33,227 nt of DNA from Myxococcaceae bacterium (GTDB taxonomy: Bacteria > Myxococcota > Myxococcia > Myxococcales > Myxococcaceae), in contig JALOQF010000033.1 in assembly GCA_025459425.1 (NCBI GenBank), positions 1 to 33,227 on the forward strand, read 5' to 3'. This document shows, one piece after another, positions 1 through 7,677 of the stretch. Made by a program: the position numbers and the translations under genes. The notes beneath the pieces were generated by a model. It saw only the letters and a list, made by a program, of their open reading frames with translations, did not search any database and was not told the DNA's origin. Position 1 is the stretch's first letter. The number at the start of each line of letters is the position of its first letter.

Positions 1-1986
1 TTCGACTTCGAGACGAGGGCCTGCGCGAACGGTTGCGACGCTGGGGCCTGTCAGGGCGACCCTTGCGCTGGCGTGACGTGCCCCGCCCGGGCGTGCTTCG
101 AGTCGGGCGTCTGCGTGAACGGTGTCTGCCAGTACCAGGCTGACATCGGAGCGGCCTGCAACGACGCCGACGCCTGCACCGAGAACGACTCGTGTGGCGC
201 AACGGGCGCGTGCATCGGTACCGCCCGCCCCTGCAACACCCCTCCAGCGCCCTTGTGTCTGGACACCGCGAGCCAACGAACGTGGGCCGCGGTCGGGCGC
301 TGCCTCACCTCTGGCTCCTGCGAGTACATCCCGACGGACATCACCTGTGCGCTGGGCTGCGACTCGGCCACCGGCCGGTGCCGCTCGAGCTGTCCCTCGG
401 GCCAGCACCAGTGCGGCACCGTCTGCGTGCCCGACACGAGCGTCGCGAGCTGCGGCCAGTCGTGCATGCCCTGCCCCACGCCGCCCCAGGGTCTCGCGAC
501 CTGCGTCTCGGGCCAGTGCGGCTTCACCTGCACGCCGCCTGCGGTGGTGTCGGGCTCGTCGTGCACCACCTGGTCCGAGAAGGCGCTGCTGAAGGCATCG
601 AACGCAGGCGCCGGAGACCAGTTCGGCTGGTTCACCGCCATCTCGGCCGACGGCAACGTCATCGTCGTGGCGGCCGACAAGGAAGACTCGTCGGCGCAGG
701 GCCTCAATGGCCCCCAGACGAACGACGCGGCGACGGACTCGGGCGCGGCGTACGTGTTTCGCCGCTCCGGTGGCGTGTGGACCCAGGAGGCGTACCTCAA
801 GTCGCCCATCTCGCAGGCGGGTGACCGCCTGAGCGGCGTCGCCATCTCGGCCGACGGCACGGCCATCGTCATCAGCACGTGGGGCGAGAGCTCGAGCACC
901 ACGGGCGTCAACCCCGCCTCGAACGAGCTGGCCCCCGACTCGGGAGCAGCCTTCCTCTATCGCCGCGTCGGTGGCGCCTGGCAGTACGAAGCCTGGTTCA
1001 AGGCGTCGAACACCCAGGCCGACGACCGCTTCGCGACGGGCCTCGCCATCAACGGCGACGGCACCGTGCTGGCGCTGGGCGCGCGCAACGAAGACTCGGC
1101 GGCGGTCGGCATCGGCGGCAGTCAGAGCAGCAACGCTGCGCCCGAGTCCGGCGCCGTCTATGTCTTTCGCAAGGCGGGCGCGACGTGGGCCCAGGAGGCC
1201 TACGTGAAGGCCTCGAACACCGGCGCTGGTGACCAGTTCGGCCTGCGCGTCGACCTGTCAGACGACGGCTCGGTGCTCGCGGTGGGCGCGTGGGCCGAGG
1301 ACTCGAGTGGCGTCGGCGTCAACGGCTTGCAGACAAATGACGCGATGAGCGACTCCGGCGCCGTCTACGTGTACCGCCGCACGGGGAGCGTCTGGGCACA
1401 GGAGGCCTACCTCAAGGCGTCCAACACGAACGCCGGTGACTGGTTCGGAATGGCCATCGCGCTGTCCGCCGATGGTCGCGCCCTCGCCGTCGGGGCACGC
1501 AACGAAGCCTCGGGCGCGCGCGGCGTCGGTGCGAACCAGCTCGACAACAGCGCTCCGGGTGCGGGCGCTGTCTACCTCTTCCGCTTCGTCGCCACGTGGA
1601 CCCAGGAGGCCTACGTCAAGGCGCCCAACGCCGACGCCGGCGACTACTTCGGGTGGACCGTGGGGCTCGGCGCGGCGGGTGACGTGCTGGCCGTTGGGGC
1701 GTACCGCGAGTCGTCGGCCAGCCGCGTCGTCAATGGCGACCTTTCGAGCAACGCGGCGTCGATGGCCGGCGCGGCTTACGTGTATCGGCGCACCGGCACG
1801 AGCTGGAGCTTCGACAGCTTCCTCAAGGCGAGCAACGGCGACCCATCAGACCTCTTCGGGTGGAACCTCTCGCTCTCGGACGACGGGCAGACGCTCGCTG
1901 TCGGCGCCATCGACGAAGACTCGACGACGGCCACCAACCCGGCCGGCAACGGGAACCCCACCTCGGGCGCCGTGTACGTGTACTGA
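1..1986 (+). CDS. FG-GAP beta-propeller surface protein with Cys-rich N-terminal region (5' end cut by window)
   Basis: The reading frame is open from base 1, so the start lies outside the window. The first ~190 visible residues are cysteine-rich, with 'DADACTENDSCG...GAC' style motifs common in myxobacterial extracellular proteins. From about base 570 to the stop there are seven related repeats of ~62-66 residues. Each begins like 'ASNTGAGDQFG' and continues through 'DGxxLAVGAxxEDS' to 'SGAVYVYRR'. These are FG-GAP/integrin-alpha-like blades, and seven of them would close one complete propeller. The likely role is a secreted or outer-surface adhesive or scaffold protein; no enzymatic motif was seen. 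The gene converges on the minus-strand gene ending at 2105, with ~118 bp between them holding nothing recognised. The family call is firm; the biological role is inference. Confidence 0.85.
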   Translation, partial: FDFETRACANGCDAGACQGDPCAGVTCPARACFESGVCVNGVCQYQADIGAACNDADACTENDSCGATGACIGTARPCNTPPAPLCLDTASQRTWAAVGRCLTSGSCEYIPTDITCALGCDSATGRCRSSCPSGQHQCGTVCVPDTSVASCGQSCMPCPTPPQGLATCVSGQCGFTCTPPAVVSGSSCTTWSEKALLKASNAGAGDQFGWFTAISADGNVIVVAADKEDSSAQGLNGPQTNDAATDSGAAYVFRRSGGVWTQEAYLKSPISQAGDRLSGVAISADGTAIVISTWGESSSTTGVNPASNELAPDSGAAFLYRRVGGAWQYEAWFKASNTQADDRFATGLAINGDGTVLALGARNEDSAAVGIGGSQSSNAAPESGAVYVFRKAGATWAQEAYVKASNTGAGDQFGLRVDLSDDGSVLAVGAWAEDSSGVGVNGLQTNDAMSDSGAVYVYRRTGSVWAQEAYLKASNTNAGDWFGMAIALSADGRALAVGARNEASGARGVGANQLDNSAPGAGAVYLFRFVATWTQEAYVKAPNADAGDYFGWTVGLGAAGDVLAVGAYRESSASRVVNGDLSSNAASMAGAAYVYRRTGTSWSFDSFLKASNGDPSDLFGWNLSLSDDGQTLAVGAIDEDSTTATNPAGNGNPTSGAVYVY

Positions 1987-2104
1987 ACGGCGCGCTCACC
2001 GTTCCGTGGAGACCGGCGTCGCCGAGGAGATCGTCTGCAGCCAGACGTGAAGGTGGCACGAGCGCTCGGCGAGCCTTCGAATCAGATGAGGGGTTCGCGG
2101 CGCA

Positions 2105-2842
2105 TCACAGCTCGACGGCCTCGCCGGGTTTCAGCCAGCGGGCCAGGGCCTGGCTTCCACAGCGCTCGAGCTCTCGCTGGAGCGCCTCCGGCTCACTGCG
2201 AATCGACAACAACGACGGCAGGACCCCCTTCGTCACGTGCGGGTGGAGCCCCGTGGGAGCGACGACGCGCGCGCCCGCAGCCACCGCCATGCGGGCTGCC
2301 CGCCGCGCGTCCATCGACAACTGCACCCCGAAGAGGCGCACACTCTCGGCAGTGCTGACGAGCAGATCGACCTGGCCCACCTGCCCGAGGCGCCGCTCGG
2401 TCGTCACGTGAGCCTCGAGGTAGGCCCGCTTGCCCGCCTCTTCGAAGACCAGGCCCAGCGCGCTCGTCGAGAAGGGAAACCCGGGCGAGACGAACGTGAG
2501 AGACGCCCCCGGCCCCAGCGGGACCGCCTGCCTCAACGTGGCGACCTGCGCGCGCGCGAAGCCGAGGCCTGCGAGGCGTCGGCACCCGGCGGCCGTCGAC
2601 CAGACCGGGAGCGTCTTCGGCACCAGCGCGAGGCTGGGTGGGTGGAGATGGTCTCCGAAGTGCGTGGTGAGAATCAGCAGGTCGGCCTGGCGCTCGGCCT
2701 CTGGCGGAGCGAAGGCCCTGCGCCGCGTCGCCAGCCCGAAGGCGTACGTCATCTCGGTGGTGAGCCACGGGTCGACGAGCACACGCAGCCCACCGACGTC
2801 GACCCGCCATGACTGGTAATCGTCGAGCCTGACGACCCGCAT
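2105..2842 (-). CDS. Metallo-beta-lactamase-fold protein with degenerate metal motif
   Basis: This 245-residue protein starts at the ATG at 2842, preceded by a strong GAGGAGG ribosome-binding site. The frame stays open further upstream, but the protein pattern only makes sense from this ATG. The N-terminus 'LRVLVDPWLT' and the following 'ADLLILTTHFGDHLHPPSL' are typical of UlaG-like beta-lactamase-fold hydrolases. The canonical HxHxDH metal signature is not intact: the positions before 'DH' read T-H-F-G. It resembles a plant/cyanobacterial subgroup with similarly altered motifs, as far as I recall. A C-terminal 'PTGLHPH' could supply another histidine. It lies 29 bp downstream of the crotonase gene on the same strand and is probably co-transcribed. 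The fold is likely; the catalytic activity is uncertain. Confidence 0.75.
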   Translation of the reverse strand: MRVVRLDDYQSWRVDVGGLRVLVDPWLTTEMTYAFGLATRRRAFAPPEAERQADLLILTTHFGDHLHPPSLALVPKTLPVWSTAAGCRRLAGLGFARAQVATLRQAVPLGPGASLTFVSPGFPFSTSALGLVFEEAGKRAYLEAHVTTERRLGQVGQVDLLVSTAESVRLFGVQLSMDARRAARMAVAAGARVVAPTGLHPHVTKGVLPSLLSIRSEPEALQRELERCGSQALARWLKPGEAVEL

Positions 2843-2871
2843 GCCTGCTCCTCCTCGACTGAGCCCGCGAC

Positions 2872-3648
2872 TCAGCGCCCCGTGAAGACTGGCGCGCGAC
2901 GGGCCGCCGCCGCGGCGAGCCCTTCTGCCATGTCGGCGCTCGCGTAGCTGATGGACTGCTGACGGGCCTCCTCCTCGAGGCAGCGGTCGAGCGCGGCGCG
3001 GTCGGGCCCGAGAGACCGCTTCAAGGCGCGCACGGCGAGCGGGGCCTGGGCGGCGAGGCTGCGCGCGAGCTCGAGACCGCGCGCGAGCGCTTCTCCCGCT
3101 GGAGTGACGTGCGACGTGAAGCCGAAGGCCTGCGCGGCGCGCCCGTCGAAGCGCTCTCCGCCGAGGAGCAGCCGCGCCGCCGTCTGCGGGCTCGTGCGGA
3201 ACGGGACGAGGTACGTCGCGCCCATGCCGGGGTGGAGACCGAGCTGCACGAAGTTGAGCGCGAGCTTCGCGGTGTCCTCGACGACGAGCTGGTCGCACGC
3301 GAGCGAGAGACAGAACCCAGCGCCGATGGCCGCGCCCTCGACGACGGCGACGGTGGGCACTTCGAGGTCGAGCACCGACAGGTAGCGCGCGTAGAACGAA
3401 CGCATGAAGGCGCGCGACTCGTCCGGAGTGACGCTGCGCAGCCGCTCGAGCATCGCGAGGTCTCCGCCGCCCGAGAAGGTACCGCCGGCGCCGTGGAGGA
3501 CGACCGCGCGCACGACCGGGTTCTGCTTCAGCTCGGCGACGCGCGCCTGCAGCGCATCGCCCAGCTCGGGCGTCATGGCGTTCTTGCGACCGGGTTCATC
3601 GAGGGTGAGCCGCGCGACGGCGCCTTCGAGGGTGAGGTGAACGGGCAT
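2872..3648 (-). CDS. Enoyl-CoA hydratase/isomerase (crotonase) family protein
   Basis: This 258-residue protein has the usual crotonase length. Family marks include 'NAMTPELGDAL' near residue 23, the first oxyanion-hole segment 'FSGGGDLAML' near 57 and the second, 'GAAIGAGFCLSLACD', near 105, followed by 'LGLHPGMGATYLVP'. Crotonases polarise the thioester carbonyl of acyl-CoA through these two loops. The two glutamates of classic enoyl-CoA hydratase (in GCELAMMCD and QPEI of the rat enzyme) are replaced here by leucine and a hydrophobic residue. True hydratase activity is therefore doubtful; an isomerase, a thioesterase-like or another crotonase activity is more likely. It is followed closely by the beta-lactamase-fold gene and preceded by a small lipoprotein gene, all on the minus strand. 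Confidence 0.85.
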   Translation of the reverse strand: MPVHLTLEGAVARLTLDEPGRKNAMTPELGDALQARVAELKQNPVVRAVVLHGAGGTFSGGGDLAMLERLRSVTPDESRAFMRSFYARYLSVLDLEVPTVAVVEGAAIGAGFCLSLACDQLVVEDTAKLALNFVQLGLHPGMGATYLVPFRTSPQTAARLLLGGERFDGRAAQAFGFTSHVTPAGEALARGLELARSLAAQAPLAVRALKRSLGPDRAALDRCLEEEARQQSISYASADMAEGLAAAAARRAPVFTGR

Positions 3649-3684
3649 GCACCGGCGTGTAGCCGATTGCCCAACGCGTCGCCC

Positions 3685-3921
3685 TTACTGACAGTACCGA
3701 CAGAACGTGTCGCACTTGTTGGTGGTGCACGAGCTGTCGCTCGGCGAGCAGCAGCTCGAGCCATTGCGCGGCCCCTCGGTGCACTCGCAGGCGCCGTTGA
3801 CGCACTGGTGCTTCTGATTGCACGTCTGTGAGGAACTGGTGGTCGACGTCGAGCTCTCGGGAACGCCACAGGCCATCAGAGAGGCGGCGACCGCGGAGGC
3901 GAGGAGGGAGAGGCGAAGCAT
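3685..3921 (-). CDS. Small cysteine-rich lipoprotein
   Basis: This is a 78-residue protein with a signal sequence ending in the lipobox LMAC (lipid-modified Cys at residue 18). A Ser/Thr linker follows, then about 10 cysteines in the last ~47 residues, including 'CVNGACEC' and 'SSCCSPSDSSC'. The pattern suggests a disulfide-bonded periplasmic or surface mini-domain. The ATG at 3921 is the only start that gives a proper signal peptide. No family was recognised. It sits 36 bp upstream of the crotonase gene on the same strand, so co-transcription is possible but the functions look unrelated. Confidence 0.75.
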   Translation of the reverse strand: MLRLSLLASAVAASLMACGVPESSTSTTSSSQTCNQKHQCVNGACECTEGPRNGSSCCSPSDSSCTTNKCDTFCRYCQ

Positions 3922-4114
3922 GGTGGGGCCTTTCGGTCCTTACGAGGAATGACGCGGCAACACCGTCTCACGAAACACCAACCGACTCCCGGTGAAACGC
4001 ACGACCCGACCTCGGGTTGGCGCGCCGCCACCCGTCGGGCATCGAGACCGCGCTCCAGCTCATGACGGCGAGCATCGCCAACGCGGCTGGAGTTGAAGAG
4101 CGCGACACGAGGCC

Positions 4115-4137
4115 GAGACCGAGTCGTTCTCGATCTC
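4115..4137 (-). terminator. Possible hairpin at the 3' end of the GreB-type gene
   Basis: GAGACCGAG and CTCGATCTC flank a 5-base loop. In RNA from the minus strand this pairs as a 9-bp stem with one G-U. It overlaps the TGA stop of the gene. No U-run follows, so an intrinsic terminator is only a suggestion. Confidence 0.3.
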
Positions 4138-4639
4138 AGCCTGACGCCACCTGCTCGAGTGTCGCCTCCTCGGTCCCGGCTGGGCGCTCCACCTCGACCG
4201 ACGCGCCCTCGACCTGCCCCAGCAGGGCCTGCGCGATGGGGCTGTCGACCGACACCAGCCCCTTGCGGAAGTCAGCCTCGTCCGGCCCGACCAGCCGCAG
4301 CGACTGCGTCTTCCCGCTCGCCCAGCGCAGCAGCACGCGGCTGCCGAAGCGCACCACGCCGTCCGACTTCGCCTCGGGGTGCACCACGCGCACGCTGTCG
4401 AGCGTGGCCACCACCTGCCCCAGCCGCGCCTCGAGCTGCCGCTTCGCCACCTCACGCTCGGGCTCGGCGAGGTGCTCCAGCCGTTCCCGCGCGGAGCCCT
4501 CGAGGTGCGCACGCTCTGACTGCAGCGCCTTGTAGCCCTCGGGCGTGATGGGCCGCTCCTGGCCTCTCGCCACACGCGCCACCGGCCGCGCCGTCACCGA
4601 CGTGTCTTCCGTCTCTTCGCTGGTGAAGGCCTTCGACAC
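4136..4639 (-). CDS. greB: GreA/GreB-family transcription elongation factor
   Basis: This 167-residue protein fits the GreB size. I chose the GTG at 4639 because the protein then begins 'VSKAFTSEE', matching the MSKAFTKED start of GreB-type factors; the frame is open far upstream only as antisense to other genes. Residues ~38-85 ('ITPEGYKALQSERAHL' onward) form the N-terminal coiled coil that enters the RNA polymerase secondary channel. The C-terminal half is the FKBP-like domain with 'GLVSVDSPIAQALLGQ'. Gre factors stimulate transcript cleavage by backtracked polymerase. An acidic residue is expected at the coiled-coil tip, but I cannot place it with certainty. It is divergent from the thioesterase gene, with ~45 bp between start codons. 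greB rather than greA is chosen from the N-terminus only. Confidence 0.85.
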   Translation of the reverse strand: MSKAFTSEETEDTSVTARPVARVARGQERPITPEGYKALQSERAHLEGSARERLEHLAEPEREVAKRQLEARLGQVVATLDSVRVVHPEAKSDGVVRFGSRVLLRWASGKTQSLRLVGPDEADFRKGLVSVDSPIAQALLGQVEGASVEVERPAGTEEATLEQVASG

Positions 4640-4684
4640 GGGCGCGGACGAATACCATCGTTGACGCCCGGCCGCGCCCCGCCG

Positions 4685-5203
4685 ATGAAGCGCGCCACGA
4701 TGACGACGAACTGGGACGCGGTGACGGCGCACGTGGAGCACCGGGTGACGTTCTCGGAGACCGATGGCCTCGGCTACGTGCACCACGGCAACGTCGCGCA
4801 CTGGTTCGAGCGCGGCCGCGAGGCCTTCTTCCGCCGCTTCAACGAGCCCGCCGTCGACCTCGTGCGCAAGGGCCACTGGCTCGCCATGCGGCAGCTCAAC
4901 GTGCGCTACGACAGCTTCATCGGCTACGAGGACCAGCTGTCGATTCGCGTCGCGCTCACGAAGCTCGGCCGCGTCGCCCTCGACTTCCACTACCGCGTCG
5001 ACAACCTCACCACCGGCAAGCTGGCCATTCGGGGCCACACGAACCTCGTCGCCGTCGAGCCGCGCCCGAACGAGCCGCCAGCGCTGGGCCGCATCACCTT
5101 TCCGCGCGCGCCCTTCGAGCCGCTCAAGGTGGGCGCCGACGAGTTCTTCGGAGCGCCCCAGGGCGCCTGGAAGCCACCACGCTGGGAATCCGAGGAGGGC
5201 TGA
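4685..5203 (+). CDS. Hotdog-fold acyl-CoA thioesterase (4HBT/YbgC type)
   Basis: The signature 'FSETDGLGYVHHGNVAHWFE' matches the 4-hydroxybenzoyl-CoA thioesterase/YbgC family, in which the Asp after T is the catalytic acid and the HGN segment contacts the substrate. Later 'LNVRYDSFIGYEDQLSIRV' is the usual second strand region. The predicted product is a cytosolic acyl-CoA thioesterase that releases CoA from an unknown acyl group. The protein has ~172 residues from the ATG at 4685. Another ATG at 4700 ('MTTNWDAV') and a TTG at 4661 are also possible, and none has a clear ribosome-binding site. The C-terminus is ~35 residues longer than YbgC and Pro/Trp-rich. The gene is divergent from the GreB-type gene. 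Confidence 0.85.
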   Translation: MKRATMTTNWDAVTAHVEHRVTFSETDGLGYVHHGNVAHWFERGREAFFRRFNEPAVDLVRKGHWLAMRQLNVRYDSFIGYEDQLSIRVALTKLGRVALDFHYRVDNLTTGKLAIRGHTNLVAVEPRPNEPPALGRITFPRAPFEPLKVGADEFFGAPQGAWKPPRWESEEG

Positions 5204-5278
5204 GCGCCCCGCGTCGAGATGACGGGCTGTTGGCGCGCGCGTCGTCCGGCACACGCCCTGCTGTGGGACCTCCCACGC

Positions 5279-6277
5279 ATGGTGGCTCGCCGTGGATTTC
5301 TGATGGTGCTGGGGCTCGTCGCGTGTGGCGGCGAGACGCTCCCGGTGCGCGGCACGGCCAACGGCGAGACGACCTTCACGGCGGCCTGCACCTCGGACTC
5401 GACCTGCCCCGCTGGCATGGTGTGCGAAGGCTGCAACGGGCCGCACGACGCGGTGTGCGTGCCCGGCTGCCGGGAGGACGCGCAGTGCCCGCCGCGGCAC
5501 GTCTGCCGCGCCGGAGTCACCTGCCTCACCTGCCCCTGCGCACCCGGCTGGTGCGAGCTCGACCCCTGCCGCGACGTCGACGGCGACGGCTACGCCTTCA
5601 CGAAGGAGCCCGGGGTCACCTGCCCCGGCAAGCGCACGGGCGACTGCAACGACGGCAACCGTTCGCAACACCCCGGCGCCACCGAGCGCTGCGCCAATGG
5701 CATCGATGACGACTGTGATGGGCTGACCGACCGGAACGACCCGTCCTGCGTGCAGTGCACGGCCGAGAGCCAGCCGTGCAACGACGCCGCCGAGTGCCTG
5801 GAGCAAAGCCCGCTGGGCACCGGGACCTGCCGCAGCGGCTGCTGCCAGGCGTGCCCCGTCGTGGCGCAGCCCGCCTGTCGCGCCGGGGAGCGTTCCGTCG
5901 GCGGAGGGCTCGACCCGGTCACGGCCTGTCGGCTCGCGCGGGTCTGCATCACTTCGGCCTGCGCCAGCGAGCGGTGGGACCCGCAATGCGGGCGAGACTT
6001 CGCCACCTACCGAACCCCCTGCGAGCTCCGCGAAGCCGGTGTCGCGCTGTTGCATCGAGGCGCGTGTGTGCCGAATGAGGGCCGCCCCTGCGCGGTGACG
6101 GCCTGCCCCGAGGGCCTGTTCTGTCGGGTCGACGACATCGCGGGGCCGCGCTGCACCCAGCCGGGCGCGTGCGTGGTGGACGCCGACTGTCCCGCGGGGC
6201 TCAACGGGCCCTCGTGCGTCGACGGAGGCTCCGGGTGGCGCTGTGACGCGAGCCAGTGCGTTTCCGTTTGTCGCTGA
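5279..6277 (+). CDS. Lipoprotein with MopE-type metal-binding motif and Kazal-like domain
   Basis: The start ATG at 5279 gives a signal peptide with an RR pair and the lipobox LVAC (Cys 16). An in-frame ATG at 5219 would only add a non-signal extension. The mature part is dense in cysteine. Around bases 5570-5750 it carries 'DVDGDGY...GDCNDGN...HPGATERCANGIDDDCDG', the repeat found in MopE and other deltaproteobacterial surface proteins, named in databases as a putative metal-binding motif. Around bases 5980-6070, 'PQCGRDFATYRTPCELREAG' followed by 'HRGAC' has the spacing of a Kazal-type protease-inhibitor domain. Flanking EB-module-like Cys motifs ('CTSDSTCPAGMVCEGC', 'CVVDADCPAGL') fill the rest. 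It is probably surface-exposed; the actual ligand or protease target is unknown. Confidence 0.8.
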   Translation: MVARRGFLMVLGLVACGGETLPVRGTANGETTFTAACTSDSTCPAGMVCEGCNGPHDAVCVPGCREDAQCPPRHVCRAGVTCLTCPCAPGWCELDPCRDVDGDGYAFTKEPGVTCPGKRTGDCNDGNRSQHPGATERCANGIDDDCDGLTDRNDPSCVQCTAESQPCNDAAECLEQSPLGTGTCRSGCCQACPVVAQPACRAGERSVGGGLDPVTACRLARVCITSACASERWDPQCGRDFATYRTPCELREAGVALLHRGACVPNEGRPCAVTACPEGLFCRVDDIAGPRCTQPGACVVDADCPAGLNGPSCVDGGSGWRCDASQCVSVCR

Positions 6278-6615
6278 GGCCCATCGCGACCTTTCGGGCT
6301 CAGCCGCGCGCAGTCGCCGGCGCAAGCGCCATCTCGGACCGCTTCGGGTTCTCCTGCGATGGCGCCAGGCGTCCTGGCCGACGGTCTCTCCGTCATCGAA
6401 GCACCCCGGCCCCTGCTGACCAGCCCCGCGGACGCGCCGAGCGGGAGCGGCGAGAAGCGCTGCAACGGCTCCCCGGAGCCGACGAACTCGACCTCGGGCA
6501 GCGCGAGGTCAGGCCGGTGGTCGCCACGAAGTACGCCCTTGAGCGACCTCAGATTCTATCGCACCAGACCGCGTGCCCTGCTCTGTCGAGAACTCGAGGC
6601 CGTCGTCGCTACCGC
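6278..6615. other. Gene-free stretch
   Basis: These 338 bases lie between the MopE-type lipoprotein and the 3' end of the alpha/beta hydrolase. Open frames cross it on both strands, but their translations are Arg-rich, match nothing I recognise and have no credible start site. No repeat, RNA gene or convincing hairpin was seen. Confidence 0.5.
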
Positions 6616-7461
6616 TCAGGCCGCGAGGCGCTCGTCGAGCCAGCGGGTGACCTGCGGGACGAAGGCCGGCAAGGCCTTGGCCCTGAAGTGGCCCATGTGC
6701 CCGAGCTCGTCGACGCCGAGCGCCGTGGGCCGGTGCACCTCGAGCGTCACCGGGGCCGCGAGGTACTGCGAGAGGAAGACGCGCATCGACCTCGGCGGCG
6801 CCCACAGGTCGTCCTCGGCCGTGACGCCATGCACCGGCACCCGCACGCGCGCGAACTTCGTCTCGGCGTCCATCGTCGGGTCGTCGAAGAAGTAGCGCGG
6901 CATGTGGCTCCAGCGCTTCCAGTCGCGGTACACGCCCAGCGGCAGGTCCTCGCCGCCCCACACCTTGCCCGGCAGGAATCCTGAAACGCTCGTCGTCACC
7001 GGCCCCAACACCTTCCACATCGTCTCGACCTTGAGGCGCTCGGCCGCCGGCATGTAGCCCGACCACGCCGCGCCGGTGGCCACCGTGTAGAGGCCGACGG
7101 TGTCGTTGGGGCGCGAGAGCTGACCGAACGCGTGGCCGCCGAAGCTGTGGCCCACCACGGCCGTCGGCCCGCGCGCCAACATGAACTCGACCGCGGCGTC
7201 GGCGTCGAGCTCGGCCCAGTGACGGAAGCCACACTCGAACCCCCGCAGGGTGGCCGGCCGCGAGCCGCCGATGCCGCGCAAATCGAAGGTGAGCACCTCG
7301 AAGCCCGACGTGGCGAGCGCCTGCGCGAAGCGACGGTAGAACCGCTGGGCCACGCCGGTCGCGCCAATCACCACCACACCACCGCGCCGCTCGCCGACCG
7401 GCACATGGAGCGTCGCGGCCAGCCGCTGGTCATCACGCGTCGTCAATTCGAGGCCGTTCAT
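6616..7461 (-). CDS. Alpha/beta hydrolase
   Basis: This 281-residue cytosolic alpha/beta-hydrolase has the nucleophile elbow GHSFGG (Ser 106). 'EVLTFDLRGIGGS' near residue 55 is the typical strand-loop before helix alphaB. 'VHGVTAEDDLWAPP' is a likely acid site, and 'DELGHMGHFR' near the C-terminus carries the likely catalytic His. The overall look is that of COG4757-type predicted hydrolases (single-domain esterases of unknown substrate). The ATG at 7461 is preceded by GGAGA, which is part of a perfect palindrome (7469-7485), so either transcription or translation may be controlled there. It is divergent from the lipoprotein gene at 7678. The family is firm; the substrate is unknown. Confidence 0.85.
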   Translation of the reverse strand: MNGLELTTRDDQRLAATLHVPVGERRGGVVVIGATGVAQRFYRRFAQALATSGFEVLTFDLRGIGGSRPATLRGFECGFRHWAELDADAAVEFMLARGPTAVVGHSFGGHAFGQLSRPNDTVGLYTVATGAAWSGYMPAAERLKVETMWKVLGPVTTSVSGFLPGKVWGGEDLPLGVYRDWKRWSHMPRYFFDDPTMDAETKFARVRVPVHGVTAEDDLWAPPRSMRVFLSQYLAAPVTLEVHRPTALGVDELGHMGHFRAKALPAFVPQVTRWLDERLAA

Positions 7462-7468
7462 GCGCTTG

Positions 7469-7485
7469 TGTCTCCAGTGGAGACA
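7469..7485. promoter_or_regulatory. Perfect palindrome over the ribosome-binding site of the alpha/beta hydrolase gene
   Basis: TGTCTCCA-G-TGGAGACA is a perfect inverted repeat with 8-base arms and a 1-base centre, ending 8 bases upstream of the ATG at 7461. On the minus strand its proximal arm supplies the GGAGA ribosome-binding site. It could be an operator for a dimeric regulator, or an RNA stem (7 bp with a 3-base loop) that hides the ribosome-binding site. No regulator gene is adjacent. Confidence 0.45.
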
Positions 7486-7677
7486 TTAAGGTATCACGCG
7501 AGGCAGCGCCACCACTCCGACACAGCAGGTCGACGCGCCACGCCCCCTCGAACGGCGGACTCGACGCACGCCCGCCATAATCCTGAGCAAAGTCAGCCCC
7601 TTGGGCCCTCTTGCGCAAGGTCGCGTTCTTCCCTACATGCACCGACAACGCGGTCACACCTCGGGAGGAGCGTTCAC

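Noticed and set aside
2076..2083. TTCGAATC resembling a tRNA T-loop
   Set aside because: No flanking T-stem, anticodon arm or acceptor stem could be drawn around it.
4136..6325. A 729-codon minus-strand open frame
   Set aside because: Only the part from 4639 down is protein-like (GreB type). The rest is antisense to the thioesterase and the MopE-type lipoprotein, both with clear motifs.
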